Part shown: positions 21,910-32,716 of the stretch, piece after piece | How positions within the stretch are numbered: position 1 is the stretch's first letter | Layout: each line of letters opens with the position of its first letter | Origin: Ministeria vibrans ATCC 50519 | Taxonomy: Eukaryota > Opisthokonta > Filasterea | Reading direction: 5' to 3' | DNA: 64,000 nucleotides | Assembly: GCA_943704425.1 (NCBI GenBank) | Contig: CALSCP010000335.1 | Location: 50,772 to 114,771, forward strand | Program-made: the position numbers and the translations under genes | The notes under the pieces: generated by a model | The model's input: the letters and a program-made list of their open reading frames with translations, nothing else | Databases searched by the model: none | Told to the model about the DNA's origin: nothing

Positions 21910-22969
21910 TAATAACAATAATAATAACAATATTAATAATAATAATAATACGAATAAAGAATAAAGAGTAAGAATAATAAGAATAAAACAAGAATAAAAA
22001 AAAAAGAAAAATAATTATTATTAAAATGCATACCGAATGTTGAAAGCGTCTTTGAACTGTCCTCGCGAGTCAATGGGAATCACTTTGAATGCACCATTGT
22101 ACTGGCGCAATCCGATGAGACGACACTCCTGGTCGATAATGGCAAGCTGACCCAACTCGGCAGGCTCTCCAATGCGGTCCTACAGCCGAAGAGTAAACAA
22201 CCAAGAACAATACTGCTGCTCTTTGTTCACCTCCAGATTTCCAAAGGACTTAGTGACAATCTTTTGTGTGGCCGCATCGAACTTGAGCACGCAAAAGTCG
22301 TAGCGCTCCAAAGATACAAAGAGAAGGTCTGTCGTTTCGCCCTGTAATGTCAAAGGGAATGACACATTTTGGTTGGGATGAGTCAATGCCATTTCGCGCC
22401 GTTACTGCTGAGACTGGCGTGCACCCAACGGTCGGCAAGACACCGTATATAGATATAACGCGATGGAAAGGCCGAGAAAGTGGTGCGTGGGTTCGCGCGC
22501 GCGCAAAATAAAAATGGCCCACACACTCTCACTCTCTCTTTCTCAATCTGGCGCGCTCGCTCTCTTTCCTTCTCTCTCTCTCCTTCTCCCTTTCGCTCGC
22601 CCGCTGAAACTCACCGTGGGTCGAAGGTGTCGCAGTGCAGAGATTCGGCCGTGCAAAGGCAGCTCGAGCAGCGGAACAAGGCCCGTTGGTGACACAGTGA
22701 AAATGTCAAGACGAGTTCCCTTGGTCAGAACAAAGCAGAAGAAAAAAGAAAGAGGAAAGGGGATGCGTCGTGTGAGTCACAGAAAACAAAGAGTGCAGCC
22801 GTATCGTCGACTTGTCAGCGTGTCGTCGACACTTTTGCGTGTCAAACGAGAGATTAAAGAACACCTTTGCAAGAATGAGATTTCTGGTGTCGGGCGAGGT
22901 GAAGCTGCAAGCAACCGACTGCGTCACGGCCGTCGCCTTGTGAGCAGTAACCACGTAGTTGAACGACAT
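17754..22969 (-). CDS. DDB1: Damage-specific DNA-binding protein 1 (CRL4 adaptor)
   Basis: Eighteen exons, 1131 residues (human 1140): 22969-22865, 22719-22615, 22341-22231, 22179-22034, 21718-21589, 21417-21289, 21226-21176, 21119-21048, 20982-20749, 20672-19710, 19644-19366, 19248-18864, 18785-18698, 18609-18482, 18429-18370, 18281-18130, 18072-17932 and 17870-17754. Every junction keeps frame. DDB1 links CUL4 to substrate receptors in a nuclear ubiquitin ligase. Conserved blocks run from [15 protein letters not shown] through [57 protein letters not shown] to the C-terminal EELARIH. The three beta-propellers are therefore complete. Introns are short, and several acceptors follow T-rich runs. 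It is the best gauge of local assembly quality, being full length from 17.7 to 23.0 kb. Confidence 0.97.
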
Positions 22970-23329
22970 GATAATTGAGAGAAAAAGAAATGTTTCGTCA
23001 ACGATTTGACAACGAAACAAACTACGAAACGAACACTCACACATCAATCCCTAATGTATCACAAGTCAATAATACAAAGAAACACAGAGTGTGGGTAACT
23101 GGGACTGCCTCAGTAGACAGTGCATACTCGCAGTGCCAGTCTTGCGAAGCTTTCTCGCCCAAGCAAGCGATCACTCGGCGCACGTTCGCGCGCCAGACTG
23201 ACCAGACACAACACTGACTGACAAGTAATAACCGATAACGTAAACTGTCTGTCGTCAAAGTTATCATACGTCCCCCCCACCCCCTCGCCGCTGCTCGACG
23301 TTGCTTTTCCATCGGTGTGGCGCACCACG
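22970..23329. promoter_or_regulatory. Intergenic region between divergent DDB1 and the SH2 adaptor
   Basis: The 360-bp gap separates opposite start codons and must contain both promoters. I see no gene or ordered motif in it beyond a C-rich run near 23273-23283. The promoter role is positional inference. Confidence 0.4.
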
Positions 23330-23428
23330 ATGGCAGAGGAGCAGGTGTACTACAATACGTACAACAAAGGTTCACATTCACACGCTCAATCTTGAGGAAC
23401 CAACTCCAATCCATGTAGTTCTGTTGGC

Positions 23429-23477
<49 letters not shown>

Positions 23478-24989
23478 GTCGAACAATTTGGTGTTTACCG
23501 AAATGCGTCTTAGACCGAAAACGCGAGATTTGGGTGGAGCTTAATCGCAAAGGAGGTCACAAAGTGAGACTCCGCGTCAATGCTTCGTGTACAGTATATG
23601 ATATTCTCAAAGCCCTCAAGGCAGAGGTACGAACGACGGTTGACAAAAAGAACGCTACACCGCCACAAAAAAAAAAAAAGAACGAAAATGAATGAGAAAG
23701 TCATTGTGGGGCATTGTGTCCGTGAGCAGCGCACGCAGTTGCATTGAACGATGGTTGTGTAGGCACCAAAACAGCTGGGACATCTGGATGCGTCGGAAAT
23801 ATCGCTGATTCGGTTTGTGGACGGCACGTCGTTCGATACGGACGCGGCCCCTCTGAAACCAAGACAACGCCTGTGTGAGTTTGGCGAGCATCTTGGCCTC
23901 TTGCGCGCAGCCTACCCTCCGGCCGAAGGTCCTCCAGGCTCCCCCGGCTTCCTGAAGCAGCCCATATACGACGCCGTGTCCATCGACATGTCAACAACGC
24001 CTGCACCACCACCACGGCGCCACAGCCTCGCACAAACCACAGTCGGCACGCCCAAAGGCAACCTCTACACACCAGTTCACAGCTCCAATGGACTCGCGAG
24101 GCACGCTTCCGCTCTTGAGTTGTCGCGAAAGAAAGGCTCCGGCAACTCTCTGACAACCATTCGTACGTCCATTCGTTTTTTCGTTTCCTCTCAAACCCTG
24201 TCCATCTTGTGATCTTGCGATTCATTTCCACAGCGGACGTCTCGCCAGTAGTATCACCGTCGATTACACCTGTGGCGGTCGCGGGCGAGCCGTGCGAGGT
24301 TTGCTATCCGTTCACCGCCATGAGCGACGACCAAATGTGTGTGAATCGGGGCGATGTGGTCACCGTCGTCGACGAATCCGACTCGTACTGGTGGCACTGC
24401 CGCAGCGAACATGCTGAAGGCTGGATTCCCTCAGCGTGCTTTAAGCCGACGAAACTCGCAGATGCCTCATGGTAAGTTCACGAGGACCTTATCAACTATT
24501 ATTGTTACTGAATTAAATTTCAATGATGTCGACGCTTGGGTGTAGGTTCCACGGCAGATTAGGGCGCGTGCCGGCAGAAGAATTGCTCAAGGGCACCGTA
24601 GAAGGGTCTTTTCTTATGCGCGAAAGTGAGAGCGCTGAGGGCCAGTACTCTCTTTCCCAGAAACTCGCCGACAGCTTTGCACACTATAGAATTATACAGG
24701 TATGGTGTTTTGTAGTGAACTGATGTAACATGGTGTTTGTGTTGTGATGCGCGAATGGCGCTGGATTGTTCTTATTTTTTTATTTTATTTGTTTGTTTTG
24801 CAGCAAGAGGATGGGACGTGGACGAGCTTCAAGCGACAGATCCAGTACAAGACAGTGCTGGAGCTGGTACTGTTCCTGCGGTCGCGACGCACCCCCGCTC
24901 AGGCCAAGCAGGCGGGCCTCATCCACCCCCTTCTCTACCCCATCCCTCGCAGCTGCTTCTCCCCTCCCGTCACCCACAAGCCTCTCTGA
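23330..24989 (+). CDS. Adaptor protein: beta-grasp-like N-terminus, SH3 and SH2 domains
   Basis: Six exons: 23330-23369, 23514-23626, 23763-24162, 24234-24471, 24546-24699 and 24804-24989, giving 376 residues. Residues ~15-95 (EIWVELNRKGGHKVRLRVNA...LIRFVDGTSFD) look like a ubiquitin/RA-type beta-grasp fold. A Pro/Ser-rich linker with PPPRRHS follows. An SH3 domain (CEVCYPFTAMSDDQMCV...YWWHCR...GWIPSACF) spans about 195-250. An SH2 domain (WFHGRLGR, GSFLMRESE with the phosphotyrosine-binding Arg, YSLSQK, HYRIIQ) spans about 263-350. No kinase domain is present. This implies phosphotyrosine signalling in the organism. Intron 1 contains A45; joining is in frame, but exon 1 has only 13 codons, so its assignment is the weakest point. 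Confidence 0.85.
23431..23475. repeat. A45 homopolymer in intron 1 of the SH2 adaptor
   Basis: Forty-five consecutive A on the gene sense strand. Similar long homopolymers elsewhere in the window coincide with breaks between unrelated exons, so the link between exon 1 and exon 2 here is less certain than the rest. Confidence 0.95.
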
Positions 24990-25343
24990 TCCATTCAATG
25001 TAGAATTTTTATCTCTCTCTTTGCCGTATTTCTATAAATAATTTATTTTTGTCGATGTCTCCGAAACGACATGCATGTCTTGGATTGCTTATCGTTGTGA
25101 CTTGTCACATGTATAACTGGCCGTATGCCTTCTCTCTCTTGCATGTAAGGCCGTTTATATTTCTCTTCTAGTAGCACTCTTCCATTGCGAGCTGAATATG
25201 ATTGAGTATTAAATGAAACAAAACTTAAATAATCTCGATCGTGGGCGTTTCTCGGGTGAGGTTTTTTCGTATAAAGCTTTAGGATCAAAACTTTATTGTT
25301 TTTTGTTTAGGAAACTTCTCTCCAAAAAGGGCTCGAAAAGAGC
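24990..25343. other. Intergenic region between convergent SH2 adaptor and PLAC8 genes
   Basis: About 354 bp between two stop codons. It holds only 3' flanks and AT-rich sequence. I see no gene, repeat or structured element. Confidence 0.5.
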
Positions 25344-26768
25344 TTATTTGGGGACAGCCTGGTAACCTACAACACGCCACAAAAGTATGAGAAAAACACA
25401 CAATAAGAATGTGCTTCTTACCGTTGCCCTTGCTGCGGATTTCGCGGGCACCCTGCATGGTGGCAAGGAAGCCGCACATCCAGCAGGCGCAGCAGTCACC
25501 GAGAGCGTTTCCCTCAATTCCGTACTTCTACAAATTTTGCAAAGGGAACAGTTTAGAATAATAATAATATGTAAGGTTGAATGGGCGTATCGTTGGTGTA
25601 CCTGACGGAGCTGTCCACGCCACAAGAAAGCAACGATGGGCTGGAGGAAGCAGAACATGCAGCAGTTTCCGCACCAGACCTCATCACCGGGGCTGACACA
25701 GCCGGTCGACTTGAAGGGAGCGACGCAAGGCTTGAAGAGGGTGTCGGCGCCGAAGATGGACTTCTCTGTGTCGACGTAGTATGCGTTCTGCACGGGCATC
25801 AGGCAACCACCGAGGGCGGCACCGACGACTATAAAAATAATAACAATTCAAAGTATTTAGAAGAAGAAGCATACAATCCATTAAAATAATACTAAAAAAT
25901 AATAGTAATGCAGAGCGAGAAAAAAAAAGTGAAAAAACCTCTGTCTGCTCAGTCTCCTCTCCAAACAATCCACCCGTATCCCCTCCATCTGCAATGCCCC
26001 TTATGCAGCCCACGCGGGTATTCGTTTGGTGGAGCAATAGGGAAACACAGAAAAAACGGCCTCGCCCACACGAAAAAAAAATCGTGGGTACATGCAGCGC
26101 GCTGGGAGGCACGCCGTGGTGTGGCGTTACCAACACACACGTCCAGCAACGGCTTGGGGGGTGTGGGCAGCGGCCAACGCCCCGCTCTCGTGGGGAACCC
26201 GATGCTGCAACGGCCACAAAAAAAAATTCTTTTGCGAATTCGCCGTTGTCAACGGACAACTGCCTTGCAGTGGGCAAGGACACGCGCCAAAGCAGCGATG
26301 GTAGGCACTGCTAGGCAGGCACGCACGAGCGGCACGCGGACAAACGGCTGCAGAGCTTTTTTTTTTTCGCAACGCTTTTTTTTTTTTGCAGTGCATCTCA
26401 TGCGCTGTTGCATTTGGGCACGCCAACGATACACAGGGGCAACCCAGCGTGTAAGTAGCGGCTACGGCTGAGCAGCGCAGTAGATCCACCATGGCAATGG
26501 GCAAACACAGACGACAAACTCTTTTTTTTTTCTAGAGTATTAAGACACGCGGACAACTCCTGGGGTTAGGCAGCCCGCAGACAGGTCACGCGTGGCACAG
26601 GGCGGCGGCCAAGGCAGACTGTGTGCCCGTGGGAGCATTCGCAATCGCACACACCGTGTTGGTTCAAGGAGGACAAGAGCGAGCTTTTTTTTTTTTTTTC
26701 TTCTTCTTACAGATGTAGAAGTCATCGAAGATTCCCGTGAAGAGACCGGTAGACCACTGACCAGACAT
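25344..26768 (-). CDS. PLAC8 (cysteine-rich) family protein
   Basis: Four exons on the minus strand: 26768-26711, 25828-25602, 25527-25422 and 25366-25344, giving 137 residues. The start MSGQWSTGLFTGIFDDFYI and the C-terminal LRQKYGIEGNALGDCCACWM with a following QGAREI are the PLAC8 signature (cornifelin, Ca2+-uptake and cell-number-regulator proteins). Cysteine-rich hydrophobic segments (WCGNCCMFCFLQPIVAFLW) are likely membrane-associated. The canonical CCxxxxCPC-type core is loosened to CGNCCMFCFLQP. Role unknown; family members affect metal transport or cell size. Intron 1 is 882 nt, the longest seen here, with GC-rich sequence broken by T-runs. Confidence 0.85.
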
Positions 26769-27278
26769 AATTAAGTTTTATAAGTCGATTCGGTGAAACT
26801 GAGGAAAACGCAGTGAACGAACTCAAGTTGAATCGCGATCAACAAAACGAAGAAGGAAATCTCGCAGTACGGCTCAACACCAATAACAGTGCCGCTTTCT
26901 TTTTTATTGTTTCGCGGTATTTGTGCCGAAGGGCTTGTCGGCTGATGAAATATGAATGTAGAATGATGAATGATGATTCGTTATCAGTTACGACCCAGAG
27001 GAACCTGCGAACTCACGTGCGAACTGGTGGTGACTGTGTTATCAGAGTGAGTATGCAGTCTTGAAGTTAAAGAGCAATGAACACCTCTAGAGGACTGGCA
27101 AGTGGCAACTGGCAACTGGCAAGTGAGTGGAAAGCGACAACGGCTTGGCGATGGGTTAGTCGGTGATAGCCTCATTTTTCATAGCACACACTAAGAGTCT
27201 AAGACTGATACTAAAAAGGATAACCTCTGAATAATTCATAATTATTATTGATTATTCACTGTTGAACTAACATCTACA
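26769..27278. promoter_or_regulatory. Intergenic region between divergent PLAC8 and ankyrin-DHHC genes
   Basis: This 510-bp region holds the two 5' flanks. The only repeat is a short TGGCAAC/TGGCAAG tandem of 7-bp units at about 27095-27122. No gene is seen. Confidence 0.4.
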
Positions 27279-29710
27279 ATGGGGGATCGTGACGACATTG
27301 GCTTGAAGCGTGTCGTCGATCCATTTGCCGTGCTCAACGAGACGGTAGAAGAAAAGGCGCTGCGTCTGCTGCAAAATCGTTTGGCGGACGCGTGCGAGAC
27401 ATCATCGGCAGCCGACGTGAATCAGCTACTGGCGGAGGCGACCAAGAAAGGCCTTCGGTGCGATGCCATCCGTGACATGTACGGCCTCACGCTGCTTCAT
27501 CGCGCGGTCATCGGGGAGCGCGGCGAGACGGTGCGAATGCTTGTTGCAGAGCCTTTTTCCGTATCGCCCAATATCATGTCCGACGGCGAGTCGCCCGGCA
27601 CGCCGCTGCACTACGCCTGCAAGGGACACCATGCAGCCATGTAAGCAAAATAATGGCTCGTTGTGACTTTATATTACACACTGTGTGTGTGAGAGAGAGT
27701 GTGTGTGTGATGGATCAAAATCCACGTTTTAAAATAATGCGATTTTTCTCTTTGCAAAGGATCGACATTCTTTGCGAGGTGGGCGCCGACCCATTGGTTC
27801 CGGATGCGCAAGGGTTTACAGCGCAACATTTGGCGGTGCTCTTTGACAATTGCATGATTGCGACGTACTTTCTGATTGTTGCTGGCGTGCCCATCGACGT
27901 GCGCGATGCAGAGCAGCGGACGCCCCTGATGTGGGCCATGAAGCGCTCGTGCAGCGCCTCCATGGTGAGGCTTATGTTTCAACACGGCGCCGACATCAAC
28001 GCCGTTGACTACGAAGGACTCACGCCCGCGCATTTTGCTGCGCAAATCGGCAATGCCGGTGGCTGGCAGATGCTCATGAGCCAAGGCGCGCGCACCGACA
28101 TCCGCAACGCCAAGGGCGACACCTCCGCCGAGCTTGCCATTGAGACGGGTCACAACGAGCTCTTGTCCAAAGCAAAGGTTTCCGTCAAAGAGTTGCGCAA
28201 AAGTGTGCCCTTTCAGACCCGCTACCGCATCAATCAGTTTCTTATTCCTCTGTTTCTCTTTTCCGCGCTCACTCTCTTTCCCATCTCCACTGTCTACCCC
28301 TATCAATCACTTGGTGCCCTTGTACTTATTGTTTTTGCCTATCTTCGCGTAAATCGGTACTATGGCATTGGCGAAGACGGTACGCACAAAAAGACATCTT
28401 AGCGACAGTAACATAGATACTAATAATAATGATTAATTTTTGTTTTATTATATTTTTCTTTTTTTCAGATTTGAACCCGTCGACTTCGTCTCTTGCTCAA
28501 ATGTCTTTTGTGGTCTCCATTTTGACCTACTTTTACATATTGTATGACCGCGTGTGGGCGCAATTTGGTCTCGTCGATTTTGCCTTCATGGTCTTTACTG
28601 GTATGAAAATAATAATAATAATTATTATAATAAAAATATTATTAATAATAATAATAATAGCTATAATTAATTTATTATTATTTTATTGGTAGGGCTCATT
28701 GTGTTTCCGTGGTATAGTCTTGCTCAGAGCGATCCTGGCTACCTTGACGCCGTTTCATCAGACCACGACACTAACACCAAGAGACTCAAGGTACGAGCGT
28801 TTGGGTTTGTGCAGAGCATCACAGGAACGAGTGAATTGATTGTACTAATTTTGCAGGAGTGCCTTCGCGCTGAGCTGTCAGACAAAGAATTCTGCATTAC
28901 ATGTTTGATTCGCAAGCCACTGCGATCGAAACATTGTCGCAAGTGCCATCGTTGTGTGGCTGTACTCGATCATCACTGTCCTGTACGTCCTGAAATCTCA
29001 TATGCGTGTACAATATTTTATTGTTATTAACATTCTTTCATCATCGTGCAACTCTTTGACAGTGGCTCAACACATGCATTGGATGGAAGAACCGTCGTCG
29101 TTTTGTCGCCGTGTCTGTGTATCTTTTGCTCTGTGAGCTGTGGCTGTCCCACGTACTCGCCGCATACGTTACATCGGTGTTGGCAGACGCTGGCCAATAC
29201 GTAACACAACCACGTACTTTTATTCATATTTGCTGATACATTGAGCATATTCTGTAGGATCTGGGTTGGCGTGCGTGGCAGCACAGTGGGTGGCTCGCGT
29301 CGCCATGGGTGTTTGGGCTGTACTGGTGGTGCACCGGCAATCTGGTGTATCACATTGCGGTTATGTCGCTGCAAGCGTACCTCATTGGATCGGCCGTGAC
29401 CAGCAACGAGATGCTCAACAGCTACAAGTACGAGTACTTTTGGACGCATATGGCGGGCGGGCGGCCCAGCAGCGACGACAGCGACGAGAATGATGGCCAC
29501 GGGCACAGCCATGAGGGGGGCCAGTGCAATGGCAACCATGGGACGAAGAAGAAGAAGGAGCCCGAGCCCACCAATCCCTTTAGCGGCGGCTGTATTTCCA
29601 ACTGGCTTGACTTTGTCCGTCTGCGGCGCTCTTCCGTTGCCACCATCGACTGGTCACGCTACTATGAGCTCGACGAGCGTGCCCACTCCTTTGCCCACCA
29701 CAGTGTCTAG
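27279..29710 (+). CDS. Ankyrin-repeat DHHC palmitoyltransferase (ZDHHC17/13-like)
   Basis: Seven exons: 27279-27640, 27760-28379, 28469-28600, 28693-28790, 28857-28982, 29063-29200 and 29258-29710, giving 642 residues. It S-acylates cytosolic proteins at Golgi or endosomal membranes. The first ~290 residues carry ankyrin repeats ([55 protein letters not shown]). Paired membrane spans follow, then the zinc-binding cysteine-rich domain and active site: [19 protein letters not shown], then [17 protein letters not shown] with the DHHC tetrad. Two more spans come next. The cytosolic tail has a [16 protein letters not shown] acidic/His-rich stretch. The split of DHHCP|WLN across introns 5/6 is fixed by phase. 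Architecture equals HIP14/Akr1. Confidence 0.95.
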
Positions 29711-29765
29711 ATTATTTATGATTGTTTTGCTTTTTTTTTGTTACTTTGAAGGACGTTAGTTTCAT

Positions 29766-30843
29766 TCACGGTAGCTTGTCGTCCTCTTGGAGGAATCGCC
29801 TGATGTAAGGAATCCAAAAGTCGGGCACGATTTTAGTGCAGCGGTCGACATCGGCACAGGGCCAGATGGCAATGCGCTGCACACGGGCCTTGTGAAGGGC
29901 GTCGAAGCGCATGGCGACGTCGGTCTCGTTGAGCGGCGCATCGCCGTAGGTGATGAGCCCAATAGCAAGATGTTCTGGTGCAAACGCAGCCTGGGCGCGC
30001 GCCAGGCCGGTCTGGAACGAGTGAAAACTCGTCGCATACGTGTCCATGGTAATGCCAATGTCGAGGGCGGATTCGCCAAGCAGCGTGAAGTTCCACAGGG
30101 CACTCCACGAGGCCATGTCGGCCGTGGTGTCAATGTGGTGTGGGTGGAGTGCCCTGGACGCGGCAGTCAGGAACGAGGCATAGTGGGCGCCGTCGAGGGT
30201 AGTGCCGTTGCCAGCCTCAAAGTCGAAGTTGACCGCTGAACGGGCGAGAAGATGCGCAAGGTGTGTGTGTGTGTGTGAGCGAAAAGTGAGCTTGATAGTC
30301 GTGCGCTCGTCGTACCTTGGAAGGGCTGGGCTTTCGATGCTTCGACGACGGCAGCAAAGAACGGATCGGGGTTGGCAAAGAGTTGGCGACAGTACTCAAT
30401 GTCGGTCGAGCGTCGATGGGGGTCCTGCAAGAGCACATGAGCAAGCGCGGTGGGACACTGGAGGGGGGTACCTGGTCATGGTAGGTGGAAATCATGGGAA
30501 TGCGCTTGACGGAGGCGGGCAGGAGCGCACCAACTTGCGTGAGAAAGGTGTTGTTGAGCAGAGTGGAGTGCGGTCCAAGGTTGTACGCTTCATACGACAC
30601 CGCCTGCACCAGCCCCTCGCCTGCCAGCTGGTGTATTTCGGCGAGATCAACCTGGAGTCGCAGAGTGTAACGAGTGCCATTATTGAGAGAGAGAGAGAGA
30701 GATAGAGTGTGTATGTGTGAATGGTTTACATCGATGTTCTCATGCAAACGCTCCAATGGCATCCACACCATCACTTCTTTGCTAAAGGAGTGTACGGCAC
30801 ACCCAAACAGCACGGCAACGATACACAGCCAGGAGTGCGCCAT
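29766..30843 (-). CDS. Secreted GH18-like glycoside hydrolase
   Basis: Four exons on the minus strand: 30843-30730, 30651-30472, 30424-30316 and 30235-29766, giving 290 residues. The N-terminus MAHSWLCIVAVLFGCAVHS is a signal peptide. A motif AVNFDFEAGNG resembles the GH18 strand-4 signature (D/N-x-D-x-E, catalytic Glu last), preceded by a typical alternation of beta strands and helices (MVWMPLERL, LVQAVSYEAYNLGP, RIPMISTYHD). Late strands include LAIGLITYG and RIAIWPCADV. Two sequons (NNT, NGT) fit secretion. Substrate cannot be told; chitin or chitobiose is a family-based guess. It converges on the DHHC gene with only 55 bp between stops. Confidence 0.6.
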
Positions 30844-30962
30844 TGGACAAATTTGTATCGACAAATCACAAAAGTTTAAATGAAAAATTGATAATAATAA
30901 CATTGGGTTTATTCGTTTATATATTTACAGAAAAAAGGTACAGATGACACAGCTCAAGCGAG

Positions 30963-31772
30963 TTAGTACTTGTACTTGGTCGAGTAGTCCTTTTGGGAGA
31001 TGACGAGGCCGCGTCCCTTACGTGCGCCACGATAGACTGTTTCCAGCAGATCAATGAGCTCCTGTTCGTCTTCAATTGCCCAGTTCACCTTGTTGTTGTT
31101 GCCTGTCCCCAAATCAACCATAATGTGCTAAAGGAAACAAGTGCGCAATGCGCACGTGTGTGAGAAAGGCACAACAAAAGCGAGAGGCGAAAGAAACAAA
31201 GTGAGAGAGAAAGAACCAAAGTGATGGACGGACAGGACAACACACAATCATTACCTTGTTACGGTAGAAGAACATCGTGGCACACGGGTCGTACAGCTCG
31301 TACATTTTGTTGAAGTCTGGTACGTCGGTAATGTCCACGAGGTAGATGACAGCAAAGTTTTTCACCTGAGTCAGTGCAAAAGAACGTTGAATGATGGAAT
31401 GAGAGCGGCACACAAACGAACAAACGACGATTCGTGATTAGTACCTTCTCTGCGACACGAAACAGCGTCTCGTCCATCTACACAGACACAAGAGCAAGTG
31501 GAAGTCAGTGTGGTGCGTCTTGGCACGCAGCGCAGGGCAAGGGCCCGCCCCACCGACGGCGGATGCGCTTGCGTTCTCACCTTCATGCAAGTGGGGTCCC
31601 AATCGTGCCCAAATCGCAACACAACGACCTTTTCTTCCTCCGTCACAATGGCCTGGTCGACTTGCCAGCCATTGGTTAAGTGCTATGCGCGAGAGGGCGA
31701 GCGAGGACGAGCGGGGGGGGGTGAGAAGGGCTTTGCTTTGTGATGCGCTCGTACCATGAGCATATACGACAT
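30963..31772 (-). CDS. TXNL4A: U5 snRNP 15-kDa protein DIM1 (thioredoxin-like)
   Basis: Five exons on the minus strand: 31772-31755, 31682-31581, 31477-31445, 31365-31255 and 31127-30963. They give 142 residues, the same length as human. A core spliceosomal protein of U5 and the tri-snRNP with a thioredoxin fold. Near-invariant blocks: HLTNGWQVDQAI, VVVLRFGHDWDPTCM, FAVIYLVDITDVPDFNKMYE, IMVDLGTGNNNKVNWA and RKGRGLVISQKDYSTKYKY. The first exon is only six codons. Introns carry GA-rich tracts, one with the recurrent AAGAAACAAAGTGA motif (31191-31205). Confidence 0.98.
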
Positions 31773-31942
31773 GGTGGTGCGTTCTTATGGTGGAGGACAG
31801 GGAGAAGGGGAAAGAATTCAGCGAAAGGAATGAGAAGATATTAAATAGTGTTACTTTAGAGTTTAGACTCTCGTGAAATGTGAACTGATGAGTTATGAGT
31901 AAACCGATTATCTCGATTTAGAGTCGATTACTTTATTTAGTG

Positions 31943-32028
31943 ATGCTGTTAATAAGAAGAGGAGTGAGCTCGTCGGCAGTTGCTCGGAAGGCAGGCTTCT
32001 TCAAGAAAGTCACGTCGTTATTTCAAGG
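31943..32028 (+). CDS. Mitochondrial-presequence exon upstream of a T27 tract
   Basis: ATG 31943 opens 28 codons starting MLLIRRGVSSSAVARKAGFF, rich in Arg, Lys and Ser without acids, typical of a mitochondrial targeting signal. It ends at a donor GTAATA in phase 2. The next recognisable exon (COQ7) needs incoming phase 1, so this exon either belongs to another mitochondrial gene or lost its neighbours. It is divergent from TXNL4A (170 bp). Confidence 0.5.
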
Positions 32029-32049
32029 GTAATAAGACGAAAGTATATC

Positions 32050-32076
32050 TTTTTTTTTTTTTTTTTTTTTTTTTTT
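32050..32076. repeat. T27 homopolymer before the COQ7 tail
   Basis: A run of 27 T lies between the presequence exon and the first COQ7 exon. Conserved COQ7 coding sequence that should lie here is absent. Confidence 0.95.
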
Positions 32077-32113
32077 GCGTTAGTGTCTGACACAAGTTTT
32101 CTCCTTCGCACAG

Positions 32114-32605
32114 AATTGCTCGTCAAGCACCGCGTACGGCCTTCTGTCTTCCACCCGTTGTGGGCTGCAGCGGGCTACTCTGTGGGTACGTAACAACGAC
32201 CGAGGACTGCCATGGCAGGCGCTGTGAGGTGATCATGGTTGTTTTGCTCAGGCGTTGCATCGGCTCTGCTGGGCAAAGAGGCTGCCATGGCACTCACTGT
32301 CAATGTGGAAACGGTCATTGGCGAACACTACAACGATCAGTTGCGTGAGCTGCACGAACTTGATCCGGAGGACAAAGAGCTCAAGGATCTCAAAGAGGTA
32401 CATCACGACTCTTTCGTCATTGGCGTTTTCTTCTACGTGTCTCTCTTCTTCTTCGTAGACCATCCGACAATTCCGCGACGAAGAACTGGAACACTTGGAC
32501 ACAGGCCTGAAACACGACGCGGAAAGCACACCACTGTACGGCGCAGTGTCGCAGTTGGTCCAGGGCGGTTGTCGTGCAGCTATTTGGGTCGCATCGCGCT
32601 TCTAA
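32114..32605 (+). CDS. COQ7: COQ7 (5-demethoxyubiquinone hydroxylase), C-terminal half
   Basis: Three exons: 32114-32185, 32252-32397 and 32459-32605. They encode the second half of the di-iron enzyme for ubiquinone biosynthesis in mitochondria: LLVKHRVRPSVFHPLWAAAG, VASALLGKEAAMALTVNVE and FRDEELEHLDTGLKHDAE, ending in GCRAAIWVASRF. The second ligand set (ETVIGEHYND, EELEH) is present. The first half with the initial ligand Glu and the first ExxH (family motif near DHAGEYGA) is missing. No sequence in the 85 bp between the presequence exon and 32114 can encode it. The exon 32114 start is chosen because phase 1 gives the conserved ELLVKHRVRP. As it stands the locus cannot make active COQ7. 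Confidence 0.9.
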
Positions 32606-32716
32606 CCTGACGATGACTTGCGTGTTGTTTTTGTATTTAGGTGTATCTATTTTTCCGTGAATAATAATAATAAATATTTTATTATGATTTGGTTCATTCG
32701 TTTTCATTTTTTTTCT

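Noticed and set aside
25908-26471. 187-codon plus-strand frame within the PLAC8 intron
   Set aside because: Lys-runs and Phe-runs come from homopolymers and no family, start context or splice structure supports it.
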